A stretch of DNA of 28,248 bases from Clostridium sp. (GCA_023666975.1 JAMPAW010000032.1:1-28248); one strand, 5' to 3'. Positions 1 to 8,153 are shown, counted from the stretch's first letter. Notes: a model not told the origin generated them from the sequence alone. Program-made: numbers and translations.

Positions 1-899
1 CTGTTGTACAGCTCCTGTGCAGCATTATACCCCATCTGCTTCTGACGGTGGTTGACCGCCGCCGACTCTACAATAATGGCAATATTTCTGCCCGGCCGAA
101 TCGGAATATTATGGGAAACAATCTTATTGCCGAGAATCTCTGTGTACTGGTCCTCTAAGCCCAGCCGGTCATAGTTATTCTCCTTGTCCCATTCCTCCAG
201 GTTAATGACAAGGTCTATCCCCTGCGTCATTTTCACACACTCAAAGCCAAACAAAGCCTTTACATCGATAATGCCAATTCCTCTAAGCTCAATAAAATGA
301 CGGGTTGTCTCCGGTGAGGAGCCAACCAGTGTATCATCAGATACCTTCTTAATCTCCACCACATCGTCGGATACTAATCGGTGTCCCCTTTTTATCAGCT
401 CCAAAGCGGCCTCCGACTTACCAATTCCACTCTCTCCACGAATCAGTACACCCACACCGTACACATCTACCAGCACGGCATGAATGGAAATTCTCGGTGC
501 CAGTTCGACATGAAGCCAGCGCACGGTCTCATGAACAAAGGCAGAAGTCGTAACCTCTGATGTCAGAACCGGAACTCCGTATTTCCTGCCCGCATCCAGC
601 ACAAAGCTGTGTGGCTCTAACCCCCGGCAGAACACCAGACACGGAAACCGATATTGGAATAATTTATCGAAAATCATTGCCCCCTTATCCATATCGTGTA
701 TACTGCTGATATAAGCATGCTCCACATTACCGCATATCTGAATGCGGTCGGCATCAAAATGTTCAAAAAATCCGGAAAGTTGAACTGCAGGACGGTTAAT
801 ATCCGGATTGGATATCAAAATCTTATCCGTGTCAATCTCCGGTAAATGATTTTTCAAGTTCAGTTTTTCAATCAACTGTGTCAGCGTTATGGAATACAT
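1..899 (-). CDS. hprK: HPr kinase/phosphorylase, 3' end cut by window edge
   Basis: Bifunctional enzyme that phosphorylates Ser46 of the phosphotransferase carrier HPr and removes the phosphate again, setting carbon catabolite repression in Firmicutes. I translated it from the minus strand: 299 codons are visible and roughly 10-15 C-terminal residues lie outside the window (family length about 310). The P-loop GESGIGKS is at residues 155-162, where it sits in known HprK proteins. The family signature IELRGIGIIDV follows, and a late RPGRNIAIIVESAA stretch is the conserved C-terminal region. The ATG at 899 is preceded by GAGGAGGGG at a good distance. uvrC lies upstream on the same strand, a pairing common in Clostridia; 176 bp of repeat-bearing DNA separates them. 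Identification is secure. Confidence 0.96.
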   Translation of the reverse strand, partial: MYSITLTQLIEKLNLKNHLPEIDTDKILISNPDINRPAVQLSGFFEHFDADRIQICGNVEHAYISSIHDMDKGAMIFDKLFQYRFPCLVFCRGLEPHSFVLDAGRKYGVPVLTSEVTTSAFVHETVRWLHVELAPRISIHAVLVDVYGVGVLIRGESGIGKSEAALELIKRGHRLVSDDVVEIKKVSDDTLVGSSPETTRHFIELRGIGIIDVKALFGFECVKMTQGIDLVINLEEWDKENNYDRLGLEDQYTEILGNKIVSHNIPIRPGRNIAIIVESAAVNHRQKQMGYNAAQELYN

Positions 900-927
900 T
901 CTTCCCCTCCTCATTTACCAAAATTAT

Positions 928-1063
928 GTGTTCATTAAGTGTTCATATTATATCGTATCCACTAAGCTCGAAAGTACCTCGCTAAGTGGCTAGATATATA
1001 TTCTCACTAAATTTGCACTGCACTTCGTTTGTGCTCATTAAGTGTTCATATTATACCATATCC
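928..1063. repeat. Pair of 33-bp direct repeats in the uvrC-hprK gap
   Basis: Positions 928-960 and 1031-1063 match at 30 of 33 bases (core CATTAAGTGTTCATATTATA on plus). On the minus strand, toward hprK, each copy carries a perfect TATAAT (947-952 and 1050-1055). The segment between them includes an imperfect hairpin (CCACTTAGC/GCTTAGTGG, one T-T mismatch). The arrangement looks like a duplicated promoter or the two ends of a small decayed element. No coding potential is seen in the gap. Confidence 0.6.
1050..1058 (-). promoter_or_regulatory. Possible extended -10 promoter for hprK
   Basis: On the minus strand this reads TGGTATAAT, an extended -10 element (TGn plus TATAAT). I see no convincing -35 box at 16-18 bp. 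The second repeat copy (947-952) has the same TATAAT but lacks the TG extension. The leader to the hprK ATG would be about 145 nt and would contain the hairpin described for the repeat. Confidence 0.35.
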
Positions 1064-1075
1064 CACCAATAATCT

Positions 1076-2899
1076 CTACTCGTTTTGATGAAAAAAGTTA
1101 TATATCTCCTGTGCCACCTGCGGCGTAATCTCTTTCACCTCCACAAGCTCTTCCACAGTCGCCTGCTTAATTTTATCCATCTCTTTAAAATGCTGCAGTA
1201 ATGCCTTTCTCCGGGCTGGTCCCACTCCCCTTATCTCATCTAAGATACTTCTCACCTGCTCCTTACCCCGGAGCTGCTTGTGATAGGTAATCGCAAACCG
1301 GTGAGCCTCGTCCTGAAGTCTGGTAATCATGCCAAACACCTCACTGTTTCTGGGAAAAGATATCTCCTGATTATGATAATAAAGACCTCTGGTGCGGTGG
1401 TTATCGTCCTTAACCATGCCGCAAACCGGAATATCCAAATGTAATGCCTCCAACACTCTAAGTGCTACATTGACCTGTCCTCTTCCGCCATCCATCATAA
1501 TGATATCCGGAAACACATCAAACCGCTCGTCGGTAAACCGTCTGGTCAAAACCTCCTCCATACTCTTGTAATCGTCCGGTCCGGTCACTGTACGCAGCTT
1601 GAATTTACGGTAAGCGTTTTTTCTGGCCCGCCCTTTTTCAAAAACCACCATCGAAGCCACGGATTGATAACCGCTGGTATTGGAGATATCAAACGCTTCC
1701 AGCCGGTCGGCACTTGGAAGACCCAGCATATCCGCAAGTTCTCTTGCTGCTCCTACCGTTCGGGCTTCCTCCCGCTTTATTTTCTCCAAATCCCTTGAGA
1801 GTACCACAGCGGCATTTTCCCTTGCCAGATCAACCATCTTGGACTTCTCCCCCTTTTGAGGAGTAATAATATGCACTCTGCCGCCACGGCGTTCCCCCAG
1901 CCACCGCTCCAGCAGCTCCTGCTCCTCTACGGCGTACTCCGTCAACAGCTCATTCGGCACAAAGGGAGTTCCGCTATAATACTGCTTAATAAAAGCCTCG
2001 ATAATCTGTGAACCGCTGTCGGTTCCTGTCCGCTCCAGATGGAAATGTTCCCTGCCCAGCAGCTTGCCGTCCCGGACAAAAAATACCGAAACCACCGCCT
2101 CCTCGTCCTTCCTCGCCATAGCAATCACATCGCGGTCCAGGCTTTTATTCTTTACTACCCGCTGTGAACCGGTCACATGCTCCACACTGGCAATCAAATC
2201 TCTATATTCGGCCGCCTTTTCAAATTCATACGCTGCTGCTTCCTCTTTCATTTTTTTCTCTAAATCGGCAATCACTCTTTTGTAATCGCCATTCAAAAAG
2301 CCCATCAGCCTGTCGATACGCACACGGTATTCTTCCTTGGAAATATATCCCTGGCAGGGTCCGGCACACTGCTTCATCTGATAATACAGACAAGGCCTGC
2401 CCAAACCAATTTCCTTAGGCAGCGATTTGGCACAGGTGCGGATTCCATAAAGCTTTTGCAGCAATTCTATCGTATCCCTCACCGCAGTCCCACTGGTATA
2501 AGGTCCATAATATTTGGCACCATCGCGCCGCATCTGCCTTGCAAACAAAACCCTCGGAAAATCCTCCTGCACAGTCACCTTCATAAAAGGATAGCTTTTA
2601 TCGTCTTTCAGCATTGTATTGTACTTCGGTCTATGCTCTTTAATCAGGTTATTTTCCAGAACCAATGCCTCCAACTCCGAGTCCGTCACTATATATTCAA
2701 AATAATCAATCAGTGTAATCATTTTCTCTATCTTGGGACCACGATTGTTGACCTTGCGAAAATAAGAGCTGACCCGTCGTTTCAAATTAATCGCTTTCCC
2801 GACATAAATAATCTCATCATTTTTACCGTGCATCAGATACACACCGGGGCACTCCGGAAGTTTTTTCAATTCTTCTTTTAATTCAAATCCCTCTTTCAT
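1076..2899 (-). CDS. uvrC: Excinuclease ABC subunit C
   Basis: Nucleotide excision repair endonuclease that makes the 3' and 5' incisions around a lesion marked by UvrA-UvrB. It has 607 residues, the usual length. The N-terminal GIY-YIG nuclease is visible (GVYLMH at residues 19-24, IIYVGKA at 30-36). A UVR helical domain that contacts UvrB lies near residues 210-245 (YEFEKAAEYRD). The RNase H-like second nuclease domain shows LEAFDISNTSG and PDIIMMDGGRGQ with its acidic residues. A C-terminal helix-hairpin-helix follows (IRGVGPARRKALL). The ATG at 2899 follows AGAGGTAGGAG. All motifs are intact. It is transcribed toward hprK. Confidence 0.98.
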   Translation of the reverse strand: MKEGFELKEELKKLPECPGVYLMHGKNDEIIYVGKAINLKRRVSSYFRKVNNRGPKIEKMITLIDYFEYIVTDSELEALVLENNLIKEHRPKYNTMLKDDKSYPFMKVTVQEDFPRVLFARQMRRDGAKYYGPYTSGTAVRDTIELLQKLYGIRTCAKSLPKEIGLGRPCLYYQMKQCAGPCQGYISKEEYRVRIDRLMGFLNGDYKRVIADLEKKMKEEAAAYEFEKAAEYRDLIASVEHVTGSQRVVKNKSLDRDVIAMARKDEEAVVSVFFVRDGKLLGREHFHLERTGTDSGSQIIEAFIKQYYSGTPFVPNELLTEYAVEEQELLERWLGERRGGRVHIITPQKGEKSKMVDLARENAAVVLSRDLEKIKREEARTVGAARELADMLGLPSADRLEAFDISNTSGYQSVASMVVFEKGRARKNAYRKFKLRTVTGPDDYKSMEEVLTRRFTDERFDVFPDIIMMDGGRGQVNVALRVLEALHLDIPVCGMVKDDNHRTRGLYYHNQEISFPRNSEVFGMITRLQDEAHRFAITYHKQLRGKEQVRSILDEIRGVGPARRKALLQHFKEMDKIKQATVEELVEVKEITPQVAQEIYNFFHQNE

Positions 2900-2915
2900 C
2901 TCCTACCTCTGTCCC

Positions 2916-2944
2916 ACTGTAAGCCTGATGATATTCCCTGTCCA
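2916..2944 (-). promoter_or_regulatory. Putative uvrC promoter
   Basis: On the minus strand TGGACA (2939-2944) and TACAGT (2916-2921) are separated by 17 bp, just upstream of the uvrC ribosome binding site. There is one mismatch to the -35 consensus and two to the -10. It lies between the upstream operon's terminator and uvrC, where a promoter is expected. Confidence 0.4.
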
Positions 2945-2970
2945 TTTCCCACTATGCCTCTTCTCAAAGT

Positions 2971-3003
2971 AAGAAAAAGGGAATCCGTATCCGGAATCCC
3001 CTT
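2971..3003 (-). terminator. Rho-independent terminator after the cpsD-like gene
   Basis: Read on minus, AAGGGGATTCCG (3003-2992), a 4-nt loop GATA, and CGGATTCCCTTT form a 12-position stem with about 10 pairs, running into a T-rich tail (TTTTTCTT). It starts 8 nt after the stop codon of the tyrosine kinase gene and closes the polysaccharide-control operon. Confidence 0.75.
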
Positions 3004-3011
3004 CTCTCATA

Positions 3012-3731
3012 TTATGCTTCCCGCTCACTGCCATAATCACCGTAATTTCCATAATAGCGTCCATAGTAATTGCCATAGTAGCCTTTACCATAGTAACCCT
3101 TGCCACCCATTTCCACTTTATTCAAAACAGCGCCAAGAATCCTGCATCCGCTTTGCTCTAACTGCTTTTTCACTCTCTGTACAATCTTATAGCTGGCATT
3201 ATCCGTCTCGATCACAATAACCGCACCATCACATTCCTTTGCCACAATCGCCGCATCAATCACACTTCCAAGCGGCGGACAGTCAATGATAATATAGTCA
3301 AAATTCTCCCTTTGTGTTGCCAAAAGATTTTTGAAACGCTCGCTGCCCAATAACTCCGAAGGATTAGGCGCTATCTGTCCAGTAAAGATAATGCTGAACC
3401 GGTCAATATTTGTCTGATAAATAACCTCTTCTAACTTACACTGCCCGCTGAGATAGTGAGAAAGCCCTTTTGTCTCAATATCCACTCCATAACGTGCAAT
3501 GGTAACGGATTTACGAATATCTGCATCAATATACAGCACACTCTTGCCGTCCTCTGCCAAAGAATTGGCCAGATTAAATGATACCGCTGATTTTCCCTCA
3601 TTGGGAACCGAACTGGTAAAGGCAATCACGCGAATGTCATCGCCGGAAAAGCTGATATTGGTACGCAGTGTCTTGTATGCCTCATTTGTTTTAAAATCCA
3701 GTTCCTTTTTCTTCTCAAAATTAACTTTCAT
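3012..3731 (-). CDS. Bacterial tyrosine kinase, CpsD/CapB/YwqD type
   Basis: Cytoplasmic BY-kinase that autophosphorylates on a C-terminal tyrosine cluster and controls surface polysaccharide assembly. It works with the membrane activator encoded immediately upstream. In its 239 residues the P-loop SSVPNEGKS lies at 40-48, the Walker A' motif VLYIDADIRKS at 65-75 (Asp69, Asp71), and Walker B IIIDCPPLG near 150. The tail after about residue 210 is GYYG/NYYG/RYYG-like with ten tyrosines and an acidic end, the classic phosphorylation target. It is last in a same-strand run with CpsC- and CpsB-type genes, 46 nt after CpsC, and is followed by a terminator. As in other Firmicutes, kinase and transmembrane parts are separate genes. 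Family and role are confident; the substrate pathway is unknown. Confidence 0.93.
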   Translation of the reverse strand: MKVNFEKKKELDFKTNEAYKTLRTNISFSGDDIRVIAFTSSVPNEGKSAVSFNLANSLAEDGKSVLYIDADIRKSVTIARYGVDIETKGLSHYLSGQCKLEEVIYQTNIDRFSIIFTGQIAPNPSELLGSERFKNLLATQRENFDYIIIDCPPLGSVIDAAIVAKECDGAVIVIETDNASYKIVQRVKKQLEQSGCRILGAVLNKVEMGGKGYYGKGYYGNYYGRYYGNYGDYGSEREA

Positions 3732-3777
3732 AAGTGTCTACCTTTCTCATTCTATACTACCAAATAATCGCCAAATG

Positions 3778-4578
3778 CTATTCACCGCTCTTTTTACTTG
3801 CCGCTGCCTTCTGTTTTCTCCGCGCCCTCCTGCGCTCCCTGCGCAGCCTCGCCGCATCCTTATCATGTCCTCTGGTTGCCCGTTTGGACGCTCCCTCTTC
3901 CAAAGGAATTAAGCCCAATGTATTGATGCCAAGATATTTCTCCACATCCTCCGTAGTCTGGATTGCATCATTCATCAAATGCAAAATAATGATACAGCCG
4001 ACCGAGAGTACAAAGCCGAGAATTGCACCGATTGCTGCATTCTTGGTAACGCTCGGACTTGTCTGATGCTCTGGAATGTTTCCGTAATCCGCAATGTTCG
4101 GCGGTGCAGTCTCCATAATTTCTCCCATACGCTCTGCCGACACATCAGCCAGCTTATCCACAATCGTCTTTGCCATATAGGCATCATGATTATTTACCGT
4201 GATATAAATAAAACGGGTATTGGTAGGGTTATCCACAGATACACTGCCTACAAACTCTTCATATGTCATATCCAGCTCAAGCTCCTCAATTACCTTGTCC
4301 ACTACGGGACGGCTTGTGATAAATACCTGATAGTCCTGTGTCAGCGAAGAGCCAACCTGCAAATCCGTCAACGACGTGATACTGGTTGATTTGGAAACCA
4401 CCCACAAAAGCGATGTCGAACTGTAAACCGGACGGACAAACGCCATCGTATATCCGGCTGCCAGCCCTAATCCCAAGGCAGTCACCAAGATGATAATCCA
4501 TATCTTTCCTAACAACACATAAAATAACTCTTTTAAGTCAATTTCTATTTCTTCATTTCTTTCTTCATTCATGCTCAT
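3778..4578 (-). CDS. Wzz/CpsC-type polysaccharide chain-length regulator and kinase activator
   Basis: Membrane protein of the Wzz/YveK family that activates the tyrosine kinase encoded next to it and influences polysaccharide chain length or attachment. It has 266 residues: a cytoplasmic start rich in Glu, a first membrane helix at about 26-50 (IWIIILVTALGLGLAAGYTM), an extracellular domain, and a second helix at about 178-200 preceded by a proline-containing stretch. The cytoplasmic tail is strongly basic (RLRRERRRARRKQKAAASKK), which may dock the kinase. The ATG at 4578 has AGGAG 5 nt upstream; an overlapping ATG at 4582 is out of frame, and an in-frame ATG two codons on is a weaker choice. 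The tail is unusually long and charged for the family. Confidence 0.9.
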   Translation of the reverse strand: MSMNEERNEEIEIDLKELFYVLLGKIWIIILVTALGLGLAAGYTMAFVRPVYSSTSLLWVVSKSTSITSLTDLQVGSSLTQDYQVFITSRPVVDKVIEELELDMTYEEFVGSVSVDNPTNTRFIYITVNNHDAYMAKTIVDKLADVSAERMGEIMETAPPNIADYGNIPEHQTSPSVTKNAAIGAILGFVLSVGCIIILHLMNDAIQTTEDVEKYLGINTLGLIPLEEGASKRATRGHDKDAARLRRERRRARRKQKAAASKKSGE

Positions 4579-4628
4579 TCATTCTCCTATTTTGTCGTTT
4601 ACTGTATAACATCAAACCATTACTTATC

Positions 4629-5357
4629 TTACCCGATAATGTATTGATTTTCAACCATTTTTTGTGGATTAATATCAAATGTCTTTTCTAGGAAGTCTTC
4701 CCCGCATTTCTTTTCTATCCATGCTGTATAATCTTTGATATACGGTGCCCGGTCTTCCAAGTCATGGGCATCCGTGCCAAAAAAACTAATATATTCCTCT
4801 CTCACCAGCTTCTTACACCAGCGGGCATTTTCATCTAACAGACCGCCGTATACGCTGGAAATATTCATTTGCAGATAAGCCTCCATGCCTATCAGTTCTT
4901 CAATCCGTTCAATGTGCTTGAACAGACACCGGTAACGTTCCACATGGGCGATAATCGGACGGTACCTTGCATTGGTAATCTTACGAATTGCGTCATAGAG
5001 CTGGCTATAACTGATTCGGATATTGAACTCAATTAACACATATTTGGTGTTATTCATGGTCTGAATCAAGCCCGCTTTCAAATCCTCAACGATTCCCTCT
5101 TCATATAATATCTCGTTTCCGAGATATAACTTCATATCCGGGTGCACCTTATTCACCTCTGCCTCAAACTCCTCAAATCGATTATGTAATTCTCCCTTTG
5201 TATAGCGGTTTTTGCCTCTGGCATAATGGGGAGTCAAAATCAGGCTTCGGGTTCCCTCGCTATAAGCAATATCAATCATTGACAATGCCTCTTCCAAAGT
5301 CTGTGCCCCGTCATCCACACCAGGCAGCATATGGCTATGAATATCGAAATATTCCAT
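4629..5357 (-). CDS. CpsB/YwqE-type tyrosine-protein phosphatase (PHP family)
   Basis: Manganese-dependent PHP-fold phosphatase that dephosphorylates the CpsD-type kinase and resets the polysaccharide cycle. Its 242 residues match the family length. The metal-binding motif DIHSHMLPGVDDGA sits at residues 5-18 (His7, His9). Further metal ligands are visible in LTPHYARG, PIIAHVERYRC and FFGTDAHDLEDR. AGGAG lies 8 nt before the ATG at 5357. It is the first of the phosphatase-activator-kinase trio (gap 50 nt to CpsC) and begins 45 nt after the unknown membrane protein gene. Confidence 0.93.
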   Translation of the reverse strand: MEYFDIHSHMLPGVDDGAQTLEEALSMIDIAYSEGTRSLILTPHYARGKNRYTKGELHNRFEEFEAEVNKVHPDMKLYLGNEILYEEGIVEDLKAGLIQTMNNTKYVLIEFNIRISYSQLYDAIRKITNARYRPIIAHVERYRCLFKHIERIEELIGMEAYLQMNISSVYGGLLDENARWCKKLVREEYISFFGTDAHDLEDRAPYIKDYTAWIEKKCGEDFLEKTFDINPQKMVENQYIIG

Positions 5358-5402
5358 CTGTTTTTCTCCTGCGTTATCATCCGGATCAACAACCGTCTGT
5401 AA

Positions 5403-6869
5403 CTATTCCGTCTGGTTATTCAAAAGTGTTTTGTATACGCCTATTAATATCATTCCCAGTACCACACAAAATGCAGATACACATGTCATCACTTTCACTG
5501 TCCACTGGATATATTCCATCAAAAATAAATATAAATAATCAGGCTCAATATATATATGCAGATACGGTTTATTGACAGTCATCACCACAGTAGCCCCTAC
5601 CAGCACAATGCTTGCTGCCAACTGTCCAAAGGCAAAGTGCTTTACTCCTCTCTCCCGCCTCTGATCCATAAAGATCATCAGCACAATACCGCCTAGAGCA
5701 CTGATTATGGCAAATATACCCGACACGCGAAACAGTCTCATATAACTGTTTCTCACATTATAGATATACGGCGTAACATTACTGTCCGGAACACGGATAT
5801 TCGTTTCTCCATCCAGTATCTTCAGGGAATTCTGCTTGATCGTAAACAGATAGTCCTCATAGCTTACAATCTGCTCCATATCGGAAATACTTCCGCCTGC
5901 TGCCAGCTTATCCTTCGCCTCTTCCGCCATACCGGATATATACTCTGAATACGCATAACGAAAATATCCGCTGCTCTGCATATTCTGCATAATCGCATCC
6001 TTGTTAAACAGGCTGATATAACTGCCCAGTAACACAAAAATCTCAATCAGGCAGATCATCGTCGTCACCGTCAGAATATTTCTTGTATAACGACGGATTT
6101 TCCTCCGCTTACTGTGTCCTTTTCTTGCCCTTCTGCTCTTCGGTCTTTTGAAGCTCATGCACTTTGTCATAAATAAGATTACACCACATATCAGAGTAAT
6201 TGCAAGTATTATTCCGGAAATACCATCAATTACCATGATTGTCTTGTCAGAAATCAACTGCTCTTTCTTTGATATGCTAATCGTTCCGTTATCCTTCGTC
6301 GTGATGACAATGTCATTGGCATCCATCTGTACAGATGCCGATGCGTCCCCTTTCTCCGGACGGTTCTCTAATTTCTCCTTCGCCTCTGTCTGATTCGACA
6401 TCGCTTCCCATACATCCAGCCTGGAATCATTACTGTCTTTGGTCTTATCCTCTTCCTGCTCCTTATCGGAATCCTTTTCTTCCACTATCTTGTCTCTATT
6501 CTTACCGTTATCCTCCGTTGTCACCTCACCACTGAGTTCCCCAGACTGTCCGATCACCTCATAGAGATACCCCTGGGCAACGCCCTCGGCAACATTGGCA
6601 TACATCATAGCGATCGCTTCACTGGCCTGCTCTGCTGTCAAATCCACATCATCCGCAGCCAGGTAACTGGTCAAAGAATTGATATAGGCAGAACCTGCCC
6701 GATAGGTTTTCCCATCATAAGAAAACGTTCCACTTGCAGCAGCAATCACGCCTGCCTCATTGCTGTTGATTCCTCCTGCAAATGCAATCATCTTAGGACA
6801 TGCCACCCCGATTACAAATATGAGCATTGTCACCATATATAATCCCAAATGATTCTGCTTTCTCTTCAT
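5403..6869 (-). CDS. Unrecognised multi-pass membrane protein of the polysaccharide-control operon
   Basis: I do not recognise a named family. The frame stays open to a GTG at 6908, but the ATG at 6869 has AGGGG 7 nt upstream and the longer form would start inside a 14-bp dyad, so I use 6869 (488 residues). A signal or anchor helix comes first, then an extracytoplasmic domain with a compact conserved-looking stretch (FSYDGKTYRAGSAYINSL, then DDVDLTAEQASEAI). A charged low-complexity linker of D/E/K follows (near residues 120-165), then a helix (GISGIILAITLICGVILFM), a very basic loop (RRARKGHSKRRKIRR), another helix, an ectodomain, and three more C-terminal helices. Its position just before phosphatase, activator and kinase genes suggests a partner in envelope or polysaccharide assembly; that is inference only. 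Confidence 0.75.
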   Translation of the reverse strand: MKRKQNHLGLYMVTMLIFVIGVACPKMIAFAGGINSNEAGVIAAASGTFSYDGKTYRAGSAYINSLTSYLAADDVDLTAEQASEAIAMMYANVAEGVAQGYLYEVIGQSGELSGEVTTEDNGKNRDKIVEEKDSDKEQEEDKTKDSNDSRLDVWEAMSNQTEAKEKLENRPEKGDASASVQMDANDIVITTKDNGTISISKKEQLISDKTIMVIDGISGIILAITLICGVILFMTKCMSFKRPKSRRARKGHSKRRKIRRYTRNILTVTTMICLIEIFVLLGSYISLFNKDAIMQNMQSSGYFRYAYSEYISGMAEEAKDKLAAGGSISDMEQIVSYEDYLFTIKQNSLKILDGETNIRVPDSNVTPYIYNVRNSYMRLFRVSGIFAIISALGGIVLMIFMDQRRERGVKHFAFGQLAASIVLVGATVVMTVNKPYLHIYIEPDYLYLFLMEYIQWTVKVMTCVSAFCVVLGMILIGVYKTLLNNQTE

Positions 6870-6899
6870 CCCGATTCCCCTAATCCAAATATATTTCTC

Positions 6900-6947
6900 A
6901 TTATACACAGATTAAGCTGTTAAACATGCCGTCTAACAGCTTAATCT
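6900..6947 (-). promoter_or_regulatory. Perfect 14-bp inverted repeat beside a TATAAT box
   Basis: Arms 6909-6922 and 6934-6947 are perfectly complementary (AGATTAAGCTGTTA/TAACAGCTTAATCT) around an 11-nt loop. Directly next to it, on minus, is a perfect TATAAT (6900-6905), 31 nt before the ATG of the membrane protein gene. No T-run follows the hairpin, so it is not a standard terminator. It could be an operator covering the -35 region, an attenuating hairpin, or a 3'-end stabiliser for the abundant Big2 mRNA. I see no good -35 hexamer. Confidence 0.55.
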
Positions 6948-6979
6948 AAACATCATATCATTCTAAACTCTGAGCTAAA

Positions 6980-8089
6980 TTATTTAACAGTGATAACAAC
7001 TACCTTTGCTTCCTCTAATTTAGCGAAATCAGCCTTAACATCACCCTTAATGTTGATGTTCTTGCCATCAACTGTGTACTCATAAGTCTTCTCGCCAATC
7101 TTGAAGCTTGTAGCAGTGATATCGGTAAATGTTACATCAGCATACTTAACAGATGCTACAGAAGCTGGAGCAAGTGCAGTAAGTGCTGCAATCTTATCCG
7201 CTTTAACATCAACCTTAACCTTAACTGACTTAGTGCCATTAGCCTTAGCAGAAGCAGAAATTAACTGACCGTTAATCATAACGTTTGTTCCGTCATAAGA
7301 GGCAACATACTTTGTACCGTCAAGTTCAACAGTGATGTCATCGTCGGCCTTAACTGCAACCTTAGCAAGAGCATTTACATCTTCCTGTACCTTAGTAGCA
7401 TCCTTAAATGCAACCTCAACCTCAACTGTAGCACTCTGTGGAGCAATTACAGTAGTGTAATCCTCAACCGTTACAGCAGCCTTAGCAGACTTCTTTGTAC
7501 CATCGGTAGATGTAGCTGTGATTGTAGCTGTACCAGCTGCAACAGCAGTTACCTTACCAGTCTTATCTACAGTTGCTACCTTCTCATCAGAAGATGTCCA
7601 CTGAATAGTCTTGTTTGCTTTCTTACCTTTTGTTGTAGCAGTTGCCTTAATTGTATCCGTAGCGCCAACCTTTAATGTAACAGCTGTCTTGTCTAATGCA
7701 ACCTTTGTTACCTTACCAGCTACTACCTTAACGGTAACGGTAGCTTTCTTCTTCTTGTTCTTCTTAGAAGCTACGGTAATCTTAGCTGTACCGTTTTTCT
7801 TCTTTGCTGTGATAACACCCTTAGAAGTTACGGTTGCTACCTTCTTGTTAGAAGTCTTATAAGTAACCTTCTTGTTAGCTGCCTTGTTCGGAGTAACCGT
7901 TACAGTAGTTTTCAATGTAGCTTTCTTACCCTGTGTAAGAGTGATTGTCTTCTTACCTGTTAACTTGTCAACAGAAGCCACCTTCTTAACAGTAACTTTC
8001 TTTGCTGCTTCTGCAGTAGAGCCTGTACCTACGCTGGCTGCAACAACTAATGCAAGAGCAAGTACGACTGATTTTGCAATTTTCTTCAT
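6980..8089 (-). CDS. Secreted Big2 (bacterial Ig-like) domain protein, probably very abundant
   Basis: Exported protein of 369 residues with a classical signal peptide (MKKIAKSVVLALALVVAASV, cleavage likely after AEA). Two Big2 domains follow: residues about 30-125 (KVTYKTSNKKVATVTSKGVI) and about 130-210 (IQWTSSDEKVATVDKTGKVT). The C-terminal half appears to be an internal duplication of about 70-80 residues: TKYVASYDGTNVMINGQ resembles KTYEYTVDGKNINIKG. The mature protein is very rich in Lys, Thr and Val. Codon use is much more restricted than in neighbours (Lys mostly AAG, Val GTT/GTA), as in the most highly expressed genes. It has a near-consensus promoter and a strong AAAGGAGAGG site. 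No LPXTG or S-layer-homology domain is visible, so how it is held at the surface is unclear. Role: surface or matrix protein by inference. Confidence 0.85.
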   Translation of the reverse strand: MKKIAKSVVLALALVVAASVGTGSTAEAAKKVTVKKVASVDKLTGKKTITLTQGKKATLKTTVTVTPNKAANKKVTYKTSNKKVATVTSKGVITAKKKNGTAKITVASKKNKKKKATVTVKVVAGKVTKVALDKTAVTLKVGATDTIKATATTKGKKANKTIQWTSSDEKVATVDKTGKVTAVAAGTATITATSTDGTKKSAKAAVTVEDYTTVIAPQSATVEVEVAFKDATKVQEDVNALAKVAVKADDDITVELDGTKYVASYDGTNVMINGQLISASAKANGTKSVKVKVDVKADKIAALTALAPASVASVKYADVTFTDITATSFKIGEKTYEYTVDGKNINIKGDVKADFAKLEEAKVVVITVK

Positions 8090-8124
8090 TTTAATATCCT
8101 CTCCTTTTGTTTTTGATATGGTTT

Positions 8125-8153
8125 ATAATAAACGTCTTGATTTGATTTGTCAA
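8125..8153 (-). promoter_or_regulatory. Strong promoter of the Big2 gene
   Basis: On minus, a perfect TTGACA (8148-8153) and TATTAT (8125-8130) are separated by 17 bp. It lies between the PPTase stop codon and the Big2 start, giving a leader of about 30 nt. This fits the codon evidence for high expression and may also drive the polysaccharide-control genes downstream by read-through. Confidence 0.85.
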
